DNA from: UBA11222 sp049323435
Lineage (GTDB): Bacteria; Pseudomonadota; Alphaproteobacteria; UBA11222
DNA length: 64,000 nt
Reading direction: 5' to 3'
Assembly (NCBI GenBank): GCA_049323435.1
Contig: JBMOMX010000012.1
Location: 1-64,000 of the forward strand
Shown piece by piece: positions 36,219-43,657 of the stretch (its first letter is position 1; every line of letters starts with the position of its first letter). A model generated the notes under the pieces. It did not search any database. It was not told the DNA's origin and saw nothing but the letters and a program-made list of their open reading frames with translations. Position numbers and translations under genes: made by a program.

Positions 36219-36246
36219 CGCAAACTCAGAAGCTTTCTGGATAATT
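36219..36246 (+). repeat. Direct repeat, right copy (duplicated rpoD tail)
   Basis: A second copy of the rpoD 3' end. It still encodes RKLRSFLDN followed by a stop (TGA 36246-36248) but has no gene in front of it. With the left copy it brackets about 640 bp containing only the toxin-antitoxin pair. Confidence 0.8.
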
Positions 36247-36277
36247 GAATCATCTTGCCGAGTCAGGCCGCGCAGCG

Positions 36278-36322
36278 TTCGGCGCTGTCCAGTCCTGCGC
36301 AGCAGGGCAGGACAGCGCCGAA
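36278..36322. other. Large hairpin abutting the first CRISPR repeat
   Basis: Perfect 13-bp arms (TTCGGCGCTGTCC at 36278-36290 and its complement at 36310-36322) enclose a 19-nt loop that holds a further 5-bp stem (CCTGC/GCAGG). It ends two bases before repeat 1. There is no T-tract on either strand, so it is not a typical intrinsic terminator. It occupies the leader or trailer position of the array. Confidence 0.7.
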
Positions 36323-36324
36323 GT

Positions 36325-38142
36325 GCCGTGGTTTCCCTACCGATTTTCCTGTGGTAGGCTGTAGGCGCTGTGCTCCGTGGCCATGATCCGGCCGTGGTTT
36401 CCCTACCGATTTTCCTGTGGTAGGCTAGGTGCAATGTTGAGAGCGTGACAACGGGAGCCGTGGTTTCCCTACCGATTTTCCTGTGGTAGGCTCGCTGAGC
36501 GCGCGCGGCGCGTCATACCCGCGCCGTGGTTTCCCTACCGATTTTCCTGTGGTAGGCTCAGTATCATATCATCAGTTTGTACTGTCTCGCCGTGGTTTCC
36601 CTACCGATTTTCCTGTGGTAGGCTCGGCTGTCCAGTGACGTCAAAGCAATTACTGCCGTGGTTTCCCTACCGATTTTCCTGTGGTAGGCTGTAGGCGCTG
36701 TGCTCCGTGGCCATGATCCGGCCGTGGTTTCCCTACCGATTTTCCTGTGGTAGGCTGATGTTAAGGTCGATCGCCGGATTGCTAATGCCGTGGTTTCCCT
36801 ACCGATTTTCCTGTGGTAGGCTAGTCTGGTTGCGAAGTTGCTTGCGAGCGTGGCCGTGGTTTCCCTACCGATTTTCCTGTGGTAGGCTTTTATTTAAAAG
36901 TCTGTGCTATCGCTGTCTGCCGTGGTTTCCCTACCGATTTTCCTGTGGTAGGCTAAGGCGAACTTTCTATCTCGTGCGGCGTTGGCCGTGGTTTCCCTAC
37001 CGATTTTCCTGTGGTAGGCTTTTTGCGTTTTTCCGCCACCAGTTTGGCCGGCCGTGGTTTCCCTACCGATTTTCCTGTGGTAGGCTCGCCATTGATTAAA
37101 GTTGAGTGTTAGGCAGGCCGTGGTTTCCCTACCGATTTTCCTGTGGTAGGCTTGGCGGACAGCCGGGTGAAGGCCGGGCTGCGCCGTGGTTTCCCTACCG
37201 ATTTTCCTGTGGTAGGCTCATGGTTTTTAGCACCGTGAGACTATCGCCGCCGTGGTTTCCCTACCGATTTTCCTGTGGTAGGCTGAGGTTAACTTATCGA
37301 GTATATATATGTCAGCCGTGGTTTCCCTACCGATTTTCCTGTGGTAGGCTGGGTTTATGGATACACGATGCATCCATGAGGCCGTGGTTTCCCTACCGAT
37401 TTTCCTGTGGTAGGCTTATATTAAATAAGGATTAAAGTTATCTAATGCCGTGGTTTCCCTACCGATTTTCCTGTGGTAGGCTAAGTCTGCCGCTTGTCAG
37501 GTCCGGTGTGCGGCCGTGGTTTCCCTACCGATTTTCCTGTGGTAGGCTTAAATAATCTTACCCCTTGACACATATGTGGCCGTGGTTTCCCTACCGATTT
37601 TCCTGTGGTAGGCTTGTCTACGGCGCTTTCCAACTGGTGTTCTTGCCGTGGTTTCCCTACCGATTTTCCTGTGGTAGGCTGCTGGAATGTGTGATGCTCG
37701 GCCTTGGCCGGCCGTGGTTTCCCTACCGATTTTCCTGTGGTAGGCTGGCGGTCTGGCCGTGCTCGGCAATCTCGGCGCCGTGGTTTCCCTACCGATTTTC
37801 CTGTGGTAGGCTCCTTCGCTGATTATCTCTGGGCCTCCTGGCGCCGTGGTTTCCCTACCGATTTTCCTGTGGTAGGCTCTGTCGCGCCCGGCACACTCGA
37901 AAACGCCGGCCGTGGTTTCCCTACCGATTTTCCTGTGGTAGGCTCACTGCGGCTATCAAGCTGCAAAAGGTGGTGCCGTGGTTTCCCTACCGATTTTCCT
38001 GTGGTAGGCTCACATCCCATCCGCCCGGGCTGAAATACGGGCCGTGGTTTCCCTACCGATTTTCCTGTGGTAGGCTCGTTAGAGGTTGCTAGCGGCAAAT
38101 AGTTGTGCCGTGGTTTCCCTACCGATTTTCCTGTGGTAGGCT
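36325..38142 (+). CRISPR. Type II-C CRISPR array, 28 repeats and 27 spacers
   Basis: The 36-bp repeat starts GCCGTGGTTTCC and ends CCTGTGGTAGGCT; the period is exactly 66 bp, so all 27 spacers are 30 bp. Every repeat, including both terminal ones, appears identical. An internal inverted repeat CCTACC/GGTAGG spans repeat nt 12-34. The orientation is set by the tracrRNA anti-repeat, which pairs with repeat nt 1-25 as read on the + strand, so crRNAs are spacer then repeat on +, running toward the minus-strand cas genes. Repeat nt 28-36 (TGGTAGGCT) fit the pattern TGnTAnnnT, like the extended -10 embedded in II-C repeats of Neisseria. Spacer 1 (36361-36390) and spacer 6 (36691-36720) are identical. 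Confidence 0.98.
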
Positions 38143-38144
38143 GG

Positions 38145-38184
38145 CATCCGGGTAAAAAGTTGAAACTGCTGTGCTTTCCGGATG
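38145..38184. other. Short inverted repeat between array and cas2
   Basis: CATCCGG (38145-38151) and CCGGATG (38178-38184) are 7-bp complementary arms around an AT-rich 26-nt loop, between the last repeat and the cas2 stop at 38200. It could slow convergent transcription; this is weak. Confidence 0.35.
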
Positions 38185-38199
38185 AAAACCATCCCGAAA

Positions 38200-38529
38200 T
38201 CACAGCAGCACCAGCTGTTTTGAGGCGGTTTGTTCGGTTTTTCCGGCGGTTCCCAGCATAAATTCCATTCGCCCATATTGCTTGTCGGTCACCTGCAGGG
38301 CGCGCACGCTGCCCTTTTTGGGCAGATTGGCGCGCACCCTTGTCAGATGTTTATCGACTGCATCCTGCCCCCGGCAGACGCGCGCGTAAACCGAAAATTG
38401 CAGCATCAGATAGCCGTCATCCTTCAGAAAGTTACGGAACCGCGAGGCAAGTCTGCGTTGGTCTTTGGTGCCGACAGGCAGGTCAAAAAAAACCATCAGC
38501 CACATATAACGCACCTCTTCGGCTTTCAC
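38200..38529 (-). CDS. cas2: CRISPR-associated endonuclease Cas2
   Basis: 109 residues from a GTG two bases after the cas1 stop. The first beta strand reads WLMVFFDLPVGTKDQRR with the conserved Asp at its end, followed by the ferredoxin-like FLKDDGYLMLQFSVYARVC and a late VRALQVTDKQYGRM. Cas2 bridges two Cas1 dimers in spacer integration. It is the last gene of cas9-cas1-cas2 and sits 58 bp from the array. An ATG eight codons in is a possible alternative start. Confidence 0.95.
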   Translation of the reverse strand: MKAEEVRYMWLMVFFDLPVGTKDQRRLASRFRNFLKDDGYLMLQFSVYARVCRGQDAVDKHLTRVRANLPKKGSVRALQVTDKQYGRMEFMLGTAGKTEQTASKQLVLL

Positions 38530-38531
38530 GA

Positions 38532-39458
38532 TCAGTCCGCCAATTCCAGATCATCAACGGATAGTTCACACGCGGGCAGGCCGGGTAAAACCAGCGCCGC
38601 CGCATCACCCGATTGCATCGCCCGCACCAGGCTGGCGGCGCACATTTCGCTGGCCGCCAATGCGGTGACATTATCCCGGCCCATCGTCAGCGTGCCGAGC
38701 AACGCTTCGGCCATGGCGCGCCGGTCCTCCAGCGTTAGCTGATCGCCTGGCGGCATGGTGGCAACATGTTTGCACACCATCACATCCACCAGCGGGCGGA
38801 ACGGCTCGATCAGATCGTCCACCAGATTGAAGGCGTTGGTTTTCGATGCATGATGCAGCCCGAATGCGGGCAACAGCCCATGCGCCACACAGGCGCGGGC
38901 AAGGGCGGCGCGCAGCACCGCATAGCCATAGTTCAGCAGCGCATTGCGCCGGTCTGGATCATCGCCGCGGCGGAAATCATCAAACAAATTCTGCCAGTAG
39001 AAACGCGCGGCGCGCGCCTCGACATTTGCCGGGTCGCCAGATTTGACCTGGGTTGCCATGGCCCGCAGCGCCGCAGCCCCGTCCCGCTCTGATCTGGTCA
39101 GAGCGGTAGCCTGATTGTTGATCTTGGTTCGGACAATATGTTGCCACAGGCGCTTTTTCAGCGGGGCGGTCAGGGCGATTTGCTGATGCGCCACATGCGC
39201 CTGGGCATGATGGGCGTGAAACGGCAACAATACACCGGAAGGATGATGTTTGGCGTCCGGCACGATCATCGCGATGCCTGAATCCGCGCAGGCCGATAAC
39301 AGGCTGCCAGTCACGCTGACTTGCCGCGTGTCCAGAATCAGCCAGGCAATGTCTTCCAGCGGCAGACGTGCCGGGCCATCATCCTGATCAATGACAATCT
39401 GCCCGTCCCGGTAGCTTAACCGGGCGGGTTTGCTGATATGCACACCTCGCCATGCCAT
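38532..39458 (-). CDS. cas1: CRISPR-associated integrase Cas1 (type II)
   Basis: 308 residues. The metal site of type II Cas1 is complete: Glu147 (NVEARAARFYW), His203 (FGLHHASKTNAFNL) and Glu218 (LVDDLIEPFRP). The N-terminal beta domain and C-terminal helical domain have normal length. Cas1 with Cas2 inserts new spacers. Its start overlaps the cas9 end by 43 bp, so translation is coupled. No csn2 or cas4 is present, which places the locus in subtype II-C. Confidence 0.97.
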   Translation of the reverse strand: MAWRGVHISKPARLSYRDGQIVIDQDDGPARLPLEDIAWLILDTRQVSVTGSLLSACADSGIAMIVPDAKHHPSGVLLPFHAHHAQAHVAHQQIALTAPLKKRLWQHIVRTKINNQATALTRSERDGAAALRAMATQVKSGDPANVEARAARFYWQNLFDDFRRGDDPDRRNALLNYGYAVLRAALARACVAHGLLPAFGLHHASKTNAFNLVDDLIEPFRPLVDVMVCKHVATMPPGDQLTLEDRRAMAEALLGTLTMGRDNVTALAASEMCAASLVRAMQSGDAAALVLPGLPACELSVDDLELAD

Positions 39459-42400
39459 GTGCGGACCTCACGCGCAATCCTGGACCGGCGGCCCAGACGG
39501 TCCACAGCAAACTTGTTTATGGTTGATAAAGTCTTAACTCCGATGTTGTTATATCCGCTTCGCACATCCTTAGAATTGCCCAAGTTCATTGCACCGAGGG
39601 CGCGATTGCAGCCCATGAAATAGCCTTGTTTTACCTCGCCGGTGGCATAAACAACCTCCACCCAGGATCGTGGATACAGGCTGAACAGGAATTCATAGTC
39701 ATATGTCATCTCCGGCCACTCGCTTTCCGGTTTGTAAGCAACAATCGCCTGGTTAGGCGGGGCTGAGTATTTGCGTTTGTCCATGACCTGATGCGGATAG
39801 ATGGGCACAATATAAAATTCCGGTTTGCCTTTCTTGTTCGGTTTGGTGAACAGATCGACCCTCACCATTTCTCCCCGGTCGGCGGTGCCGCCGCGCACCG
39901 CGACCCCGGGCTTGTCTTTCGTCAGCACACGGATATTGCGGATCACATCACCCTTGGGCGATTTCGGCGGCGCGTCCTTTGGATGTCCGGCCTCAATCCA
40001 GGCGCGCAGGCTTTCGACCGTAGCCCGGTTACGCTCCGCGTCCTTGACCTTGTCCAAATCTTCCAACTTCAGTTTTTTGTCCACGGCCTTGCGTGTATAG
40101 ACCTGCTCGCCATCCCCATTGCTGCGAACCTGCTTGATGGTGGCGGCATGGCCCTCGCCCCGCGCGCGGCGGCGTTCGGGGCGTGCGACAAACACGGCAT
40201 TCATTGCCCTGCTCGCGTCGTTCCGGAAGCCGTCCCACGGCTCGGCCACATTACCTAGTGAGCGCGCCTCGCCACGCGCCTCGGATTGCTGGTAGGTTTT
40301 GGTCAGTTTATTCAGTTCGCCTTCGGTGGTCACCGCCACTACCAGAGCATCCAGCGCATGGTGCCGGTCGTCCGCAATCCGTTTGCCGTCGGTCTTTTTC
40401 AACGCCTCAAGTCCCCACGCCTTGCGCAAAGCGGCGGTCAACGGACCGGGCCGCGCCCGCACACAGTCATAACGCCGTTCTTGCGGGTAAAACAGCTTCA
40501 CCGTCTCGAGCAGAATCCGGGTTGCATAGCGCGTATCGTTCAAATTTCGGGTACGGAATTTCGCTTCGACATCAGCGGCGTTTCGCAAAAGATAGTTTCG
40601 CTTTTTCAAGCCTTTCAGCACCTTGTTGCCCTCGACAATGGTTTGAAATTTTTCCCATTTTTCGGGCTCGCCGCCAAACCACTCGAAGGGCGTCATATTG
40701 CGCTTGTGCTGGTTGGCGGACGCCATACAAAGCGTTTTGTTATGAAAGCTGTCGTCGCCAAACCGCGACCAGGGCAGAATGTGGTCGACCTGTACGCTGT
40801 TATCGGTTGCGCGAACCTGAGTGATGTGAATTTCAGTATCAGTGTACAGGCAGCGTCCACCCTGCTGCTTCCATAGCTCATAGCGCAACAGGTCATCGCC
40901 GCTGACCCGTTCTATGCCTAACAGGGCTTTTAATTCATCCCGCAGCTTTTCCTTGTCCTTTGTGCGCGCATCGATGCCCTTGCTGATCTCGTCGCGTTCC
41001 TCCTTGCTTTTCCCGACATCGCGCGCCAGTTCGATGTGAATGCGGCCCGGCAATCCGAAATGATTGATCAGCGCCCAAATCTGTTTCATGGCCTCGGTCA
41101 TCGACTTTCGGGCCACGGGGTTATTGACGGCGTCCTGTAAATCCGCCAGCAGGGACTTGAATCCTGCTTTGTCCTTGACTTGTTCGTATCCTGAAAATTG
41201 CGAGGCGGAATGGTTATATCCGACTGCCGCGCAGGCCTTGTCATAACCCAGTCCCGCCTCCAGATGCGGCAGCAGATTGCGCGCCGCTAACGCGGATATA
41301 TGCGCCGCGCCCTTGAATTTGGCGAACTTCCCTTCCATCAACCCGGTCATCAGACGATCAATATCGGTATCGCTTATCCCCGCCTCACGGAGTCCTTTTT
41401 CAATGCTCTCCGGGGTTTCCCGGAATGTAATTATAGCGGCGGCGGCATCGAGAAGTGGCAAAGGGGCATGTTCACCCAGGCATTCGCGCAGCTTGACCGT
41501 ACCATGAAACGATTCTCCGGTGCGCGCGCCGAAGTCATATTTTCCCTCTTCCTCCGTTTTTACTCCCACAAAGTTGACACTGTCCGGCAGCGCCATGGCC
41601 TTGCGCAACGCCTTCCAGGTCAATTTTGCATTCTTGCCCGCGACATTCGCTGCGCGGCCCCGTTCTTCATCGGTAAGTGCGCGCGGCGCGGCGCGAGGCT
41701 CGCTCACCCGGACATTAATCAGCTTGCTGAGAAAGCGGAAAAGTTCGAACGATGGCGCATGTTTTGCGGCACGCTTTTCAGCCTTTTCAAAAGGGCAGGA
41801 GCCAACCAGAAATTCGCTGTCCTGTAATGGGCGCTGAAAAAACGTGATTGCTTCATACTTTTCCTGTAACGCGCCGGTCGCAAAACTGTTGCCAAGCCGT
41901 TGTTGCGCTTCAAACAACTTACGCACCTCATGCGCCAACTCATCGCGCAGCATGACACGGGAATAGTCGCCGGGCCGGTTGCGGCGGCGTTCAGCAAACT
42001 CCGGGTCGCGCGCGAACATTTCTCCGGCGGTCCGGTAGCGGGCAAGTCTTTCCTTGGTTTGTTCCAGCGCCTTCAAAACCTTGCCTTCCTCGGAGGCGGT
42101 GTTTGAGCCGGGATCGCGTTTGGCGTTCGATTTGAACCCGCGCCGTTTGGCGATGTGCAGCAGCGCCGCAGCAAACTCCTCCCCGGAAAGTGCTTTATCC
42201 AGACCACGCGCCCGAAGCTCCCATGGGTTCAGCTTTTGTTGTTTGAGATGCTCGGGATCGCGCGACGGGATCAGCTTGCACTCTTCAAAAAGGCTTCGTA
42301 TTTCCGACATTCTGGTGCGACGGCGGCGAATCACCCTTCGTAGAAGCCGGTTGGCTCTGCGTATCTGATTGGTCGGGGTGCGTTCCTTATCTGTCTCAGG

Positions 42401-42529
42401 AACGTCAAAACACCATGACCCCATGCCCAGTATCGCACCGGGCGTATCGGTATTGGGCCAATCAATCAGCGCCCATCCGCACGACGCAATGCCAAGGTCG
42501 ACCCCCAGCACCAGATTTTCATTGATCAT
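39416..42529 (-). CDS. cas9: CRISPR-associated endonuclease Cas9 (type II-C)
   Basis: 1,037 residues from the ATG at 42529, which follows AGGGGG. The upstream extension to 42637 is rejected because it runs antisense through the promoter and tracrRNA. RuvC-I is LVLGVDLGIASCGWALID with Asp11. The arginine-rich bridge helix is at about 57-75 (RRANRLLRRVIRRRRTRM). RuvC-II is RIHIELARDVGKSK with Glu500. HNH is VDHILPWSRF with Asp582/His583 and Asn606. RuvC-III is HHALDA with His724 and Asp727. The basic C-terminal third (about 800-1037) would hold the wedge and PAM-interacting region. All nuclease residues are present, so it should cut both strands. Size is in the small II-C range. Expressed first in cas9-cas1-cas2; the PAM is unknown. 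Confidence 0.98.
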   Translation of the reverse strand: MINENLVLGVDLGIASCGWALIDWPNTDTPGAILGMGSWCFDVPETDKERTPTNQIRRANRLLRRVIRRRRTRMSEIRSLFEECKLIPSRDPEHLKQQKLNPWELRARGLDKALSGEEFAAALLHIAKRRGFKSNAKRDPGSNTASEEGKVLKALEQTKERLARYRTAGEMFARDPEFAERRRNRPGDYSRVMLRDELAHEVRKLFEAQQRLGNSFATGALQEKYEAITFFQRPLQDSEFLVGSCPFEKAEKRAAKHAPSFELFRFLSKLINVRVSEPRAAPRALTDEERGRAANVAGKNAKLTWKALRKAMALPDSVNFVGVKTEEEGKYDFGARTGESFHGTVKLRECLGEHAPLPLLDAAAAIITFRETPESIEKGLREAGISDTDIDRLMTGLMEGKFAKFKGAAHISALAARNLLPHLEAGLGYDKACAAVGYNHSASQFSGYEQVKDKAGFKSLLADLQDAVNNPVARKSMTEAMKQIWALINHFGLPGRIHIELARDVGKSKEERDEISKGIDARTKDKEKLRDELKALLGIERVSGDDLLRYELWKQQGGRCLYTDTEIHITQVRATDNSVQVDHILPWSRFGDDSFHNKTLCMASANQHKRNMTPFEWFGGEPEKWEKFQTIVEGNKVLKGLKKRNYLLRNAADVEAKFRTRNLNDTRYATRILLETVKLFYPQERRYDCVRARPGPLTAALRKAWGLEALKKTDGKRIADDRHHALDALVVAVTTEGELNKLTKTYQQSEARGEARSLGNVAEPWDGFRNDASRAMNAVFVARPERRRARGEGHAATIKQVRSNGDGEQVYTRKAVDKKLKLEDLDKVKDAERNRATVESLRAWIEAGHPKDAPPKSPKGDVIRNIRVLTKDKPGVAVRGGTADRGEMVRVDLFTKPNKKGKPEFYIVPIYPHQVMDKRKYSAPPNQAIVAYKPESEWPEMTYDYEFLFSLYPRSWVEVVYATGEVKQGYFMGCNRALGAMNLGNSKDVRSGYNNIGVKTLSTINKFAVDRLGRRSRIAREVRTWHGEVCISANPPG

Positions 42530-42550
42530 AGATCCCCCTTTTGATTTCCC

Positions 42551-42580
42551 ATTTGAACTCTGTTGACACCGGTGCGTCAA
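42551..42580 (-). promoter_or_regulatory. Candidate cas9 promoter
   Basis: On the minus strand TTGACG (42580-42575) and TCAAAT (42556-42551) are 18 bp apart. The predicted start lies about 15 nt before the cas9 ATG, leaving room for the AGGGGG ribosome site. It overlaps the tracrRNA promoter on the other strand. Confidence 0.5.
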
Positions 42581-42589
42581 TGTGATCAT
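42563..42589 (+). promoter_or_regulatory. Candidate tracrRNA promoter
   Basis: A consensus TTGACA (42563-42568) is followed after 15 bp by an extended -10, TGTGATCAT (42581-42589). The expected start, near 42596-42598, coincides with the first base of the anti-repeat. Its -35 shares the TTGAC...GTCAA inverted repeat (42563-42580) with the opposing cas9 -35. Confidence 0.6.
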
Positions 42590-42597
42590 CTGAGCGC

Positions 42598-42687
42598 GGA
42601 AAATCGGTAGGGAAGCCACGGTAACTGTGGTTTCCACAGTGAAGGATCATCCCCCGTTGGGCAACCGGCGGGGGAAATTCCTTTTTT
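42598..42687 (+). ncRNA. tracrRNA, about 90 nt
   Basis: The anti-repeat at 42598-42622 is complementary to the first 25 nt of the CRISPR repeat with no bulge and only two G-U wobbles. Next is a hairpin, ACTGTGG/CCACAGT with a TTT loop (42624-42640), a linker GAAGGATCAT, and a terminator hairpin CCCCCG/CGGGGG (42651-42674) followed after seven bases by six T (42682-42687). It is divergent from cas9. It would pair with pre-crRNA for processing (RNase III or promoter-defined ends) and load Cas9. Confidence 0.92.
42651..42687 (+). terminator. Intrinsic terminator of the tracrRNA
   Basis: A GC-rich stem CCCCCG/CGGGGG closes a 12-nt internal segment containing a smaller GTTG/CAAC stem; AAATTCC and then TTTTTT follow. 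It ends just before the stop of the convergent SDR gene at 42700. Confidence 0.85.
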
Positions 42688-42699
42688 ATGGCCCCCGCT

Positions 42700-43557
42700 T
42701 CACCCCGGCAGGGTCGCCGATTGTTTCACGCCTGCCAGCGCCTTGCATTTTTCGGCCCAGGCGTTGCCGGCCTGGATGCGTTTGAAGCGCGCTTCGATTT
42801 GTGCGCCCAATGCCGGATTGGTGAAAATATAGGACTGGTTGTCCTGGATCGCCTCCAGCACCTGCCGCCCGACAATATCGGGATCAAGCCCGTCCGACAG
42901 CGATCCGGCGATGGCGTCTTTCGGGTTTGGCTTGGCCGCGCCGCCATACTGGTCCTGTCGGTTGCGCGCCGAGGTGCCGAGATTGGTGGCGACCAGGCCG
43001 GGGCAAAGCACCGACACGCCCAGACTGGTGCCGCGCTGCTCGGCCATCATTGTTTCCATAATGCCGACCACGGCATATTTGGTGGCGTTATAGGGGCCGG
43101 TGCCGGGAATGCTGATCAGGCCGGCGACGGATGCGGTGCTGACCACATGGCCTTCTTCGCCGTGGGACTGGATCAGCGGCACAAAGGCCTGCAGCCCGTG
43201 CACAACGCCCCACAGATTGACATCCACCACCCACTGCCAGTTGCGCATTTTGGCGGTTTCGCTGCGCCCGCCACAGCCGACACCGGCATTATTGCACAGC
43301 ACATGCACCTTGCCGAAACGCTCCACCGTCTGTTTGGCGGCGGCGTGCATGTCTTCGAGATTGGTGACATCGACCTTGACGCAGGCCGCGTCATAGCCTT
43401 TGGCGGTGAGTTCATCGACGGCGGCCTGGGCGGGTCCTGCTTCGATATCGCCGATCATCACCTTCATGCCCGCCGCCGCAAAGGCGCGCGCCATGCCCAG
43501 GCCCATGCCGCTGGCCCCGCCGGTGATGAAGGCGGTTTTTCCCTTTACGTCTTTCAT
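42700..43557 (-). CDS. Short-chain dehydrogenase/reductase
   Basis: A 285-residue classical SDR. The cofactor loop is TGGASGMGLG, the structural motif is NNAG, and the catalytic set is Ser in STASVAG with Tyr and Lys in YNATKYA. Asp in the GDIEAG position after beta-2 suggests NAD(H) preference. The substrate is unknown. It lies just outside the CRISPR locus and shares the surrounding genome's catabolic character. Confidence 0.92.
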   Translation of the reverse strand: MKDVKGKTAFITGGASGMGLGMARAFAAAGMKVMIGDIEAGPAQAAVDELTAKGYDAACVKVDVTNLEDMHAAAKQTVERFGKVHVLCNNAGVGCGGRSETAKMRNWQWVVDVNLWGVVHGLQAFVPLIQSHGEEGHVVSTASVAGLISIPGTGPYNATKYAVVGIMETMMAEQRGTSLGVSVLCPGLVATNLGTSARNRQDQYGGAAKPNPKDAIAGSLSDGLDPDIVGRQVLEAIQDNQSYIFTNPALGAQIEARFKRIQAGNAWAEKCKALAGVKQSATLPG

Positions 43558-43657
43558 GCTGATTTCAACCGGCTTGCCGCCGGTGCCTCCCTGTTATGGC
43601 GGGCTTGTTGCCCGCTATTGCCGTGAAGGCCTAGCCTTGCCTAAAGCACAGCGCAGG

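Noticed and set aside
36707..38203. Open frames encoding repeated PWFPYRFSCGRL or GRGFPTDFPVVGS peptides
   Set aside because: They are translations of the 36-bp CRISPR repeat in several frames; the 66-bp period is a multiple of three, so frames stay open by chance.
42530..42637. N-terminal extension of Cas9 (36 extra residues)
   Set aside because: It runs antisense through the promoter pair and tracrRNA anti-repeat, and the family N-terminus begins at 42529 next to a ribosome site.
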